Of a DNA stretch of 6,147 nucleotides, positions 1-5,626 are shown in pieces (position 1 is the first letter of the stretch; the number at the start of each line of letters is the position of its first letter). The stretch spans positions 1 to 6,147 of the forward strand of contig BQMV01000156.1 of assembly GCA_022181005.1 (NCBI GenBank). Direction: 5' to 3'. The position numbers were made by a program, and so were the translations under genes. The notes under the pieces were generated by a model that did no database searches, had not been told where the DNA came from, and was given only the letters and a program-made list of their open reading frames with translations. The DNA comes from Anaerolineaceae bacterium (lineage in GTDB: Bacteria > Chloroflexota > Anaerolineae > Anaerolineales > Villigracilaceae).

Positions 1-1265
1 GATTGGTTGATGGGACGCGAAAGGTCGTTTTTGGACCACCAAGCAACAGGGGCGAAAGAAGCGTTCGTCCATTTAGTGGTGACGAGCCGCCCGTTCCAAT
101 TGTCGCCACGATTGTTGAGCGCGTAGACCAGTCCCGGTTGATTCCCATATCCCACGCGCTGCATAATGTAGAAGTTGTCGTCTACGTATAAGGTTTCGGT
201 GTCGCCGCCCGCGTATTTTTCGTGCGCATCCACGAGCGCGGCGATTCCATTTTGCGTGTCGTTGAGCGCGAGATCCAAATTGAAATAATCGTGCCAGAAC
301 ACGCAGGGATAGCCCTCGTGCGTGAGGATGTAACTGTAGGCGAGCAGTTTGTCGTTGATGATGGGACGCCCCTCATCGCGCAGGTCGTGGTTTTCCACGA
401 ACGAAACCGCGTTCTGTTCCTCGCGTCGAACGACCGTATCCCATGTGGTGAGATTCTTCAAACTAAAACCGTACGAGTCGCACATCGCTTTGAGCATTTC
501 GCGCTGGGGAAAATCGAACGCCTCCACAGGATTCGTGTTGGAGAAGTTGGCAAGGTCTACCCAATTCTCGATAGCGTGCGCGTTATCCCAAAATTCCGCC
601 ACGCCGTATGGGATGAATTGTTTTCCGTTGCGCTCGTAGCGATATTCTTGGATCGCGGTGATCGTATCTGCGCCGTAGCCTTTCACAAAATCATAGCGAA
701 AGCCGTCGAAGCCGACATCCTCGATGAGCCAGCGCGCCAACTTGAGCAGTTCGGCATACACATACGGATTGCGATGCGCAAGATCGGGCATGTCGCCGAA
801 GGTCATATTGTCCCAACTTTCGTACATGCACGGATGAAAACATTCCCAATTGCGCGGGAACTTTTTGCTTTTTGGATTGAACAACGTCCAACGCATTTGA
901 TTGATGAGCGGATTCAACTCCTGCGCGTCTGCCCCGCTGTTGTGATTGAAGACCATATCCGCGATCACACCGATCTTGTAACTATGCGCAGTTTCGATCA
1001 GCGACTCCAAATCCGCGCGCGGACCGAACCATGTGGGTATCGTTCCCTTTTGGTCGAACTCGCCGAGGTCGTAATAATCGTACGGGTCGTAGCCCATGGA
1101 CGGTCCCGCCAAGTTCGCAGCTTTATGCGCGGGCGGAAGCCACAACGCCGTGAATCCCACCTTGGCTAACGCGGGGACTTGCTCGCGGATCGTGTTCCAC
1201 CATTGGAATTCTTTGTTCTCGGCACGCGGACAGTCCCAGTAAAAGGCTTGCATCATCACGCCCAT
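1..1265 (-). CDS. GH13 alpha-amylase, cytoplasmic, archaeal-like (3' end off window)
   Basis: Predicted endo-acting alpha-1,4-glucan hydrolase with a (beta/alpha)8 barrel. No stop is reached: 421 codons are read before the left edge. The four GH13 conserved regions are present: DMVFNH (residues 103-108); GFRYDFVKG with nucleophile D192; AEFWD with acid/base E224; FVENHD with transition-state stabiliser D294. The N-terminus (MQAFYWD), the SMGYDPYDYYDLGEF stretch and the DFVKGYG stretch resemble, from memory, Pyrococcus/Thermococcus alpha-amylases (GH13_7), whose mature enzymes are about 435 residues, so probably only some 20-40 residues are missing. The C-terminal beta-sandwich domain has begun (GYGNQPGLVYALNNRG). 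The protein starts directly with the barrel, so there is no signal peptide and a cytoplasmic location is inferred, perhaps acting on glycogen or imported dextrins. The start is fixed by AGGAG eight bases upstream of ATG 1265. It follows the methyltransferase gene by 23 bp and probably shares its transcript. Exact subfamily and substrate are uncertain. Confidence 0.93.
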   Translation of the reverse strand, partial: MGVMMQAFYWDCPRAENKEFQWWNTIREQVPALAKVGFTALWLPPAHKAANLAGPSMGYDPYDYYDLGEFDQKGTIPTWFGPRADLESLIETAHSYKIGVIADMVFNHNSGADAQELNPLINQMRWTLFNPKSKKFPRNWECFHPCMYESWDNMTFGDMPDLAHRNPYVYAELLKLARWLIEDVGFDGFRYDFVKGYGADTITAIQEYRYERNGKQFIPYGVAEFWDNAHAIENWVDLANFSNTNPVEAFDFPQREMLKAMCDSYGFSLKNLTTWDTVVRREEQNAVSFVENHDLRDEGRPIINDKLLAYSYILTHEGYPCVFWHDYFNLDLALNDTQNGIAALVDAHEKYAGGDTETLYVDDNFYIMQRVGYGNQPGLVYALNNRGDNWNGRLVTTKWTNASFAPVAWWSKNDLSRPINQ

Positions 1266-1273
1266 TAAAATGA

Positions 1274-1278
1274 CTCCT
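1274..1278 (-). promoter_or_regulatory. Ribosome binding site of the alpha-amylase gene
   Basis: On the minus strand AGGAG lies eight bases before ATG 1265. It sits in the 23-bp gap after the methyltransferase stop and supports the chosen start over the in-frame ATG codons at residues 4 and 5. Confidence 0.75.
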
Positions 1279-1281
1279 GAC

Positions 1282-1298
1282 GACAAAATTATTTTGTC
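1282..1298. repeat. 17-bp palindrome spanning the methyltransferase stop codon
   Basis: GACAAAAT, one central base, then ATTTTGTC: two perfect 8-bp arms. It covers the methyltransferase TAA stop and ends four bases from the amylase ribosome binding site. The single-base centre makes it a poor RNA hairpin as drawn, so if it is functional a DNA operator is more likely. It may also be chance, because the arms are AT-rich and half lies in coding sequence. Confidence 0.35.
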
Positions 1299-2131
1299 TT
1301 AGCTTTGTTTCTTTTCCTTATTTTCGATGCGCCAGATTCAAGTTCTTCTTGCGCTCTCTCCGTTGCCCCAACGACTCTCTTCCTCGACAACTCGCAATAC
1401 TTCGCATCCACTTCGATGCCGATGGCTTTGCGTCCATTCGTCACAGCCGCAATGATGGTCGAGCCGCTTCCGCTGAACGGGTCTAATACAGTGTCGCCAA
1501 CATAACTAAATAATTTGACACAACGGCGCGGCAATTCAAGCGGAAACGGCGCGGGATGCCCGACTCTCTTTTTGCTCTCGCCGTTGAAAGCCCATACGCC
1601 ATTGGTCCATTCCATGAATTCGTCGCGCGTTACATCCGAGATTCTGCTTCCACCGCTTTTCTTCCATTGTTTTTTGTACAACACGAGGATCAATTCCACT
1701 GGCGCAATGACATACGGCGCGCTGGCGCTCATCCACGAGCCCCAGGCGGTGCGGCGCGAGATGTTACCCTCATTCCAAATGATGGTGGAGTGATAGCCAA
1801 AGCCGATCTGTTTTGCGAGCGTGGTCAGGTCCGCGCCCACGCTTTGTTGCCCGCCTTTATTTTTATCGAGCGGAATGTTCAAGCAAAAACGCCCGTCGTC
1901 TTTCAGCCACTGATAACAACGCGTCATCCATTGTTGGCTGAACTCGAGATACTCCGCGTAGGAAATGTCGTCTTTGTGAGAGTTATAAGAGATGTCCACA
2001 TTGTACGGCGGCGAGGTGACGATCAGGTCGATGCTTGAATCCGCTAAGCAGTTGGCGACGATCGCATTGTCATGGACGATCTTAATATTGTTGGTTTCAA
2101 AAAAGATTTTGGAGTCGGGCATGAGGCTCAC
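1289..2131 (-). CDS. Site-specific DNA methyltransferase, N6-adenine or N4-cytosine type (beta class)
   Basis: Predicted S-adenosylmethionine-dependent DNA methyltransferase of the N6_N4_Mtase family (280 residues, usual size). The catalytic motif IV TSPPY is at residues 39-43, ahead of the SAM-binding motif I DPFSGSGST (217-225) and an acidic motif II region GIEVD (238-242). This IV-before-I order is the beta class. The stretch HPAPFPLELPRR (192-203) is also typical of the family. SPPY is common in N4-cytosine enzymes but occurs in N6-adenine ones too, so the methylated base and target site cannot be read from sequence. The C-terminal tail is lysine/arginine rich. The first codon is GTG at 2131; an in-frame ATG at 2122 is an alternative, and neither has a good Shine-Dalgarno. 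No restriction endonuclease gene is visible in the window, so it looks solitary here, although its promoter-side neighbour is divergent and its downstream neighbour is an amylase. Confidence 0.93.
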   Translation of the reverse strand: MSLMPDSKIFFETNNIKIVHDNAIVANCLADSSIDLIVTSPPYNVDISYNSHKDDISYAEYLEFSQQWMTRCYQWLKDDGRFCLNIPLDKNKGGQQSVGADLTTLAKQIGFGYHSTIIWNEGNISRRTAWGSWMSASAPYVIAPVELILVLYKKQWKKSGGSRISDVTRDEFMEWTNGVWAFNGESKKRVGHPAPFPLELPRRCVKLFSYVGDTVLDPFSGSGSTIIAAVTNGRKAIGIEVDAKYCELSRKRVVGATERAQEELESGASKIRKRNKAKTK

Positions 2132-2139
2132 GCGTTTGG

Positions 2140-2148
2140 ATTATAGCA
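2140..2148 (-). promoter_or_regulatory. Extended -10 promoter element of the methyltransferase gene
   Basis: Read on the minus strand the sequence is TGCTATAAT, a perfect -10 box with the TGn extension. No good -35 hexamer is found 15-18 bases upstream, which extended -10 promoters tolerate. The expected transcription start falls at about 2131-2133, at or next to the GTG start codon, so the message would be leaderless or have a leader of about ten bases to ATG 2122. Confidence 0.6.
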
Positions 2149-2209
2149 CGCCGGTTTTTCTGCCGCTTGGAAAATGAGATTCGCCGTTTCTGTAAGGTTG
2201 CATTTTCTC

Positions 2210-2238
2210 CCGACCAAAAAGAAATTTCGTGTTAGGAT
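2210..2238 (+). promoter_or_regulatory. Putative promoter upstream of the aminotransferase
   Basis: CCGACC (2210-2215; three of six -35 consensus bases) lies 17 bases before TAGGAT (2233-2238; four of six), and the latter is preceded by TG one base upstream (extended -10). Transcription would begin near 2245. No better candidate was seen between the terminator at 2299-2336 and the aminotransferase ribosome binding site. The match is modest. Confidence 0.4.
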
Positions 2239-2247
2239 TAAGAATAT

Positions 2248-2343
2248 ATGGATCAACTTCTTTCATGTCTTCTGCGAATTATCGGCAGTCAAGTCGCCAG
2301 CCTGACGGGTATTTACTTACCCGCCGGGCTTTTTTATTCCTAG
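2248..2343 (+). CDS. Possible 31-residue leader peptide ORF
   Basis: A short ORF beginning ATG GAT CAA and ending with TAG at 2341-2343. It encodes a hydrophobic peptide with paired leucines at residues 4-5 and 8-9 and paired isoleucines at 11-12. Codons 18 to 28 coincide with the intrinsic terminator. It is in a different frame from the aminotransferase and ends 53 bases before it. An AGGA lies ten bases upstream of the ATG, but that overlaps the putative -10 box, so both cannot be used from the same transcript. It may be chance; there is no homology evidence. Confidence 0.25.
   Translation: MDQLLSCLLRIIGSQVASLTGIYLPAGLFYS
2299..2336 (+). terminator. Intrinsic terminator or attenuator in the aminotransferase leader
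   Basis: AGCCTGACGGGTA (2299-2311) pairs with TACCCGCCGGGCT (2318-2330): twelve of thirteen positions pair, counting one G-U wobble, with one A-C mismatch and a 6-nt loop. A run of six T follows (2330-2335, the first being the last stem base). It points toward the aminotransferase and no gene ends just upstream on this strand, so it would either attenuate that gene or end a short RNA of about 90 nt starting near 2245. A smaller hairpin precedes it (CTGCGA with TCGGCAG, 2272-2288). I do not recognise a known riboswitch or T-box motif. Confidence 0.8.
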
Positions 2344-2381
2344 CGCGGATTAAAACGCTCTGTATACGTATGGAAAATAAG

Positions 2382-2388
2382 AAAGGAG
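2382..2388 (+). promoter_or_regulatory. Ribosome binding site that sets the aminotransferase start
   Basis: AAAGGAG ends eight bases before ATG 2397. This strong site decides the start over the in-frame ATG codons further upstream, which have none. Confidence 0.88.
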
Positions 2389-2396
2389 ATCGTACA

Positions 2397-3635
2397 ATGC
2401 AAACAATTTGGGAAACGCCTTGGGACTACCGTTACGCGCATCGTATGCAACGGATGACCAGCTCGGTCATCCGCGAACTATTAAAGTTGACGGAACAACC
2501 AGACATCATTTCGTTTGCCGGCGGTTTGCCCGCGCCGGAGGTTTTTCCGATCCAAAAGTTTCGCGAAGCGTGCGCTTATGTGCTGGAAAATTTCGGTCCG
2601 CAATCGCTTCAGTACGGCGCTACAGACGGGTATTTGCCTCTACGTGAGATGATCGCGCGGCACACCTCGCGTTTTAGCGCGGAAGTGAACGCCGATAACA
2701 TTCTTATCACCTCCGGTTCGCAGCAAGCGCTCGACTTTATCGGGCGGCTGTTCATCAATCGCGGCGACTATATCGTGCTTGAATCGCCAACTTATCTGGG
2801 CGCGCTACAAGCGTGGAATGCTTTTGGCGCACAATACATCCCCGTCCGTTCGGATGAGCACGGGATGGTCGTAGACGAATTAGAAGCCGCGCTTCGCATC
2901 GGACCGAAATTTATCTACGTTCTGCCCAATTTCCAGAATCCCGGCGGCTCTACGCTGCCCCTTGAGCGGCGCAAACAACTCGTCAAGATCGCGGATAAAT
3001 ACGGCGTGCCGATCATTGAAGACGATCCCTACGGTCAATTGCGTTATGAAGGCGAACATATTCCGTCCATTGTGTCGCTGGACAGCGAATATCGCGGTCC
3101 GAATGGCGGACATTACAGCGGAAACGTGATTTATCTGAGCACGTTTTCGAAGTTGCTTGCGCCGGGTTTACGGTTAGGATGGGTCGTTGCGCCGCCGGAA
3201 GTGATTCAAAAATTGGCGGTGACAAAACAAGCCGCCGACTTGCATACTTCTTCGTTCAATCAATACGTCGCTTACGAGGTGGCGAAGGGCGGTTTCCTCG
3301 ACGAGCATGTGAAATTAATCCGCGCTACCTATAAAGAACGTCGCGATGTAATGATCGAGATGATGGAAGAAATGTTCCCCTCCGGGGTGACATGGCGAAA
3401 ACCGCATGGCGGCATGTTCTTGTGGAGCGTTTTGCCTGAAGGCATGGATTCGTCGGAGATGCTGAAGCGCGCAATTGAGCGGAAGGTCGCGTTTGTGCCG
3501 GGCGAACCGTTCCACCCAAACGGGGGCGGCAAGAATACTCTGCGACTCAATTTTTCCTATTCATCGCCGGAGATCATTCGCGAAGGCATGGCGAGGCTGG
3601 CGGAAACGTTGAAGGAGACGGTTATAAGCGCATAA
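2397..3635 (+). CDS. PLP-dependent aminotransferase, fold type I (LysN/2-aminoadipate-type)
   Basis: Predicted cytoplasmic transaminase of 412 residues, normal for the class I/II family. PLP Schiff-base lysine is K252 in STFSKLLAPGLRLGW. Other family marks are the cofactor-anchoring asparagine in NFQNPGG (N181), the aspartate/tyrosine in EDDPYG (D209 or D210, Y212), QYGATDGYLPLRE (72-84) and the substrate carboxylate-binding arginine in RLNFS (R383). The N-terminal FAGGLPAPEVFP is characteristic of the group that includes LysN 2-aminoadipate transaminases and aromatic or branched-chain transaminases. Members differ in substrate, and nothing nearby (no lysine, leucine or aromatic biosynthesis gene) settles it. 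The start at ATG 2397 is set by AAAGGAG; the reading frame stays open upstream to 2229 but that stretch contains the terminator. It is monocistronic here: divergent from the methyltransferase and convergent with the HAD gene. Regulation by attenuation is possible because of the leader terminator. Confidence 0.93.
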   Translation: MQTIWETPWDYRYAHRMQRMTSSVIRELLKLTEQPDIISFAGGLPAPEVFPIQKFREACAYVLENFGPQSLQYGATDGYLPLREMIARHTSRFSAEVNADNILITSGSQQALDFIGRLFINRGDYIVLESPTYLGALQAWNAFGAQYIPVRSDEHGMVVDELEAALRIGPKFIYVLPNFQNPGGSTLPLERRKQLVKIADKYGVPIIEDDPYGQLRYEGEHIPSIVSLDSEYRGPNGGHYSGNVIYLSTFSKLLAPGLRLGWVVAPPEVIQKLAVTKQAADLHTSSFNQYVAYEVAKGGFLDEHVKLIRATYKERRDVMIEMMEEMFPSGVTWRKPHGGMFLWSVLPEGMDSSEMLKRAIERKVAFVPGEPFHPNGGGKNTLRLNFSYSSPEIIREGMARLAETLKETVISA

Positions 3636-3652
3636 CCTGTTCTGATTCTATG

Positions 3653-3690
3653 GAATTGACCGGCTCGTTCGAATCCGAGCCGGTCAATTC
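3653..3690. terminator. Hairpin with a perfect 15-bp stem between convergent genes (bidirectional terminator candidate)
   Basis: GAATTGACCGGCTCG (3653-3667) and CGAGCCGGTCAATTC (3676-3690) are exact inverted repeats around the 8-nt loop TTCGAATC. The hairpin starts 17 bases after the aminotransferase stop and lies seven bases beyond the HAD stop on the other strand, so it serves the 3' ends of both genes. Neither side carries a T tract, so it is not a textbook Rho-independent terminator. It may block converging polymerases or protect mRNA 3' ends. Confidence 0.65.
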
Positions 3691-3697
3691 GTTAAAG

Positions 3698-4411
3698 CTA
3701 GAAACTTTCGATCGTTGAAATTAATTCATCGAATGATCGGATGACCGGACAGTCGGCTTCGGGAAAGAAGCGACTGGGGTCGTACAGCACAGGCTGAAGT
3801 CCCGCACGGCGCGAACCGACTACGTCGGCGTAATAGTTATCTCCCACATAGGCGGTTTGCTCAGGAAGCGCTTTCGCTCGTTGTAACGCATGTCCGAAGA
3901 TTTCAGGCTGAGGTTTGTACGAATCGACTTCGCCGCCGGCGAGCGTGAAGTTGAAGAAATCACCGATGCCATGCGCCGCTAATTCTTCGCCGAACGGCTG
4001 CGTACGATTCGAGATTACCGCCATAAAATAGCCGCGTTCTTTCAGTTCCTCTAAGGCGTTTTGCACGTCGGGGGGAACAATGCTGCGCGGCGTATAGAAT
4101 TTCTGCATGTATGCAAGCACTTTGGGCGCGAGCGCTTTCGATTGCCGATGCGAAACGCCCAGCGCGAGCAATTGGCGATAGCTGTAATTGACCCAGAAGC
4201 CTTCGTTCTCGCCGTTATTTGCTTCTAAGTCGGCGTTGAGGTCGGTCGAGTTCGCCCAATAAGAAAATTCCCAACGCATGGCGCGATGGAAGTCTTTGTC
4301 GCTGAACTCAACGCCTAAAGAGCGAATGTATTCGGATGATGTGACGCCTCCGCCGGGCACACTGTGTCGCAACGTTCCGTCGAAGTCGAAAAAGATGGCT
4401 TTGATTTTCAT
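3698..4411 (-). CDS. HAD-superfamily hydrolase (phosphatase-like)
   Basis: Predicted cytoplasmic phosphohydrolase of 237 residues with the haloacid-dehalogenase fold. All four motifs are intact: I, DFDGT with nucleophile D9 and acid/base D11; II, the serine in VISN (S134); III, the lysine in SYKPQPEIF (K166); IV, VGDNYYADV with Mg2+-binding D191 and D196. A helical C1-type cap occupies about residues 17-115. The arrangement fits the phosphoglycolate phosphatase/YjjG-like group; the substrate is unknown. The start at ATG 4411 places DFDGT at residue 9 as usual; the frame is open upstream to 4654 but only as an overlap with moaA. No Shine-Dalgarno precedes the ATG; instead an array of octamers abuts it. 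The gene begins 62 bp after the moaA stop and is probably cotranscribed. It ends in TAG. Confidence 0.9.
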   Translation of the reverse strand: MKIKAIFFDFDGTLRHSVPGGGVTSSEYIRSLGVEFSDKDFHRAMRWEFSYWANSTDLNADLEANNGENEGFWVNYSYRQLLALGVSHRQSKALAPKVLAYMQKFYTPRSIVPPDVQNALEELKERGYFMAVISNRTQPFGEELAAHGIGDFFNFTLAGGEVDSYKPQPEIFGHALQRAKALPEQTAYVGDNYYADVVGSRRAGLQPVLYDPSRFFPEADCPVIRSFDELISTIESF

Positions 4412-4443
4412 ATTGAATGTTTGAAGGTTCGAAAGTTGGAAGG
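4412..4443. repeat. Four tandem 8-bp degenerate repeats
   Basis: On the plus strand the units are ATTGAATG, TTTGAAGG, TTCGAAAG and TTGGAAGG, consensus TTNGAAGG. Read toward the HAD gene the consensus is CCTTCNAA, and the array ends exactly at the ATG. It fills half of the 62-bp gap after moaA. Similar octamer tracts are familiar to me from intergenic regions of Chloroflexota genomes, but this is recollection only. Confidence 0.6.
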
Positions 4444-4473
4444 ATAAACGCACTGCCCTGCGACCGAGAGGTT

Positions 4474-5478
4474 TTACCCGCCGATGTGCGACATTTCCAC
4501 TTTGGGCAAACCGGCTGTGTTTTCCGAGCGGAGTTCCGAGTAGCGGTCGGCGCGCGCGCCCCATACGCCGGCGACGGTTTCTAGAATCTCCTCGTCTGAC
4601 GCGCCGTTTCGCAAGAGCGATTTTAAATCGTGACCTTTGACGGCGAACAGACAAGTGTATAGCTTGCCTTCAGCGGACAGGCGAATGCGCGTACAGTCGC
4701 GGCAGAATGCGTGCGTGACGGATGAAATGAACCCGATCTCGCCGCTTCCATCTTTGTAACGCCAGCGACTCGCCACCTCGCCGCGGTATCTGGCGTTGAG
4801 CGGCTCGATGGGCATGGCGGCGTTAATAATGTGGATTAATTCCGCAGAAGGCATCACATCGTCCAGCCGCCAGCCGTTGGAATGACCGACGTCCATATAT
4901 TCGATAAAACGCAGAATATAACCTTTTTCGCGGAAGAAGCGCGCCATCGGCAAAACGCTCGATTCGTTCATTCCGCGTTTGACCACCATGTTAACCTTCA
5001 CCGGTCTCAGCCCCACCTGCGCGGCTGCGTCCATGCCTTCGATGACCTTTGTGACGGGGAAGTTGACGTCGTTCATAGCTTTGAAAGTTCCATCATCCAG
5101 CGAATCTAAACTAACGGTGACGCGCTGCAATCCCGCCGCTTTCAAGGCGGACGCCTGCTTGGCGAGTAAAGAGCCGTTAGTCGTCAGCGTAAGGTCGAGA
5201 TTGGGAATCTCAGCGAGTTGTTTTATAAGGATATGCAGGTCTTTGCGCACAAGCGGTTCGCCGCCGGTCAAACGGATCTTTTGTACGCCTAGCGATGTGA
5301 AAATACGCGCAAGCCGCGCAATCTCTTCAAAGGTTAGGATTTCATCGTGCGAAAGATAAGGGTAACGGGCGCCGAAAATTTCTTTCGGCATACAATATAC
5401 GCAACGAAAGTTGCAACGATCGGTCACAGAAATGCGCAGATCGCGCAAGGGGCGGTGTAGAGTGTCTGTAATGGTCAT
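4474..5478 (-). CDS. moaA: GTP 3',8-cyclase MoaA, molybdenum cofactor biosynthesis
   Basis: Radical-SAM enzyme that, with MoaC, converts GTP to cyclic pyranopterin monophosphate, the first step of Moco synthesis; cytoplasmic. Length 334 residues is standard. The N-terminal 4Fe-4S/SAM motif CxxxCxxC is C22, C26, C29, followed by the SAM-binding LTGGEP (70-75). The second, GTP-binding 4Fe-4S cluster has ligands C259, C262 and C276 (CX2CX13C). The protein ends in the conserved Gly-Gly tail (333-334). No other moa, mob or moe gene is in the window. The ATG at 5478 places the first cysteine at residue 22 as expected, but it has no clear Shine-Dalgarno. The HAD gene follows 62 bp later. The start is 148 bp from the divergent PIN/TRAM gene. 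A TAA stop ends it. Confidence 0.97.
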   Translation of the reverse strand: MTITDTLHRPLRDLRISVTDRCNFRCVYCMPKEIFGARYPYLSHDEILTFEEIARLARIFTSLGVQKIRLTGGEPLVRKDLHILIKQLAEIPNLDLTLTTNGSLLAKQASALKAAGLQRVTVSLDSLDDGTFKAMNDVNFPVTKVIEGMDAAAQVGLRPVKVNMVVKRGMNESSVLPMARFFREKGYILRFIEYMDVGHSNGWRLDDVMPSAELIHIINAAMPIEPLNARYRGEVASRWRYKDGSGEIGFISSVTHAFCRDCTRIRLSAEGKLYTCLFAVKGHDLKSLLRNGASDEEILETVAGVWGARADRYSELRSENTAGLPKVEMSHIGG

Positions 5479-5495
5479 GGTTTAAATATAGGCGA

Positions 5496-5509
5496 GCGCG
5501 CGAACGCGC
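5496..5509 (-). other. GC-rich hairpin in the moaA leader
   Basis: On the minus strand GCGCG, loop TTCG, CGCGC: a 5-bp all-GC stem with a UUCG loop. It lies between the distal moaA -10 box and the start codon, so it would be in the 5' untranslated region. It is too small for a molybdenum-cofactor riboswitch; a modest effect on RNA stability or translation is the most that can be inferred. Confidence 0.35.
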
Positions 5510-5522
5510 AAAAGCGTTTTTC

Positions 5523-5550
5523 ATTATAACAATTCTGCGCGAAACGTCTA
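5523..5550 (-). promoter_or_regulatory. Putative moaA promoter
   Basis: On the minus strand TAGACG (5545-5550; four of six -35 bases) is followed after 16 bases by a perfect TATAAT (5523-5528). Transcription would start near 5515, giving a leader of about 37 nt. A second -10-like TATATT (5485-5490) lies close to the start codon and could yield a leaderless message. Confidence 0.55.
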
Positions 5551-5564
5551 CTCAATTATTGTGT

Positions 5565-5593
5565 TTGACTTGCCCTTTCAGGCGTGCTATCAT
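5565..5593 (+). promoter_or_regulatory. Sigma70-type promoter of the PIN/TRAM gene
   Basis: TTGACT (5565-5570), a 17-base spacer, then TATCAT (5588-5593) preceded by TGC, an extended -10. Five of six bases match in each hexamer. The predicted start is near 5600, giving a leader of about 27 nt that contains the ribosome binding site AAGGAG (5616-5621). The -35 box is 14 bp from that of the divergent moaA promoter. Confidence 0.8.
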
Positions 5594-5626
5594 TTGCCAT
5601 TATTTGCACTTTATTAAGGAGTTTTT

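Noticed and set aside
222..1169. Long plus-strand ORF of 315 residues
   Set aside because: It is antisense to the alpha-amylase, whose four catalytic regions are intact on the minus strand; no ribosome binding site or recognisable domain.
1556..2038. Plus-strand ORF of 160 residues
   Set aside because: Antisense shadow of the methyltransferase gene; no family features.
2229..2396. In-frame 56-residue N-terminal extension of the aminotransferase
   Set aside because: It contains the putative promoter and terminator, has no ribosome binding site, and the family N-terminus matches a start at 2397 with AAAGGAG.
3660..3684. tRNA T-loop-like GTTCGAATC within a stem
   Set aside because: The arms form a continuous 15-bp stem; there is no anticodon or D arm, acceptor stem or CCA nearby, so it is not a tRNA.
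4412..4654. In-frame 81-residue extension of the HAD protein
   Set aside because: It is mostly moaA antiphase sequence (181 bp overlap) and basic low-complexity; the catalytic DFDGT sits at residue 9 only with the start at 4411.
4979..5359. Plus-strand ORF of 126 residues
   Set aside because: Antisense shadow of moaA.
5479..5530. Molybdenum-cofactor riboswitch upstream of moaA
   Set aside because: The predicted leader is about 37 nt and holds only one 5-bp hairpin, far too small for that riboswitch.
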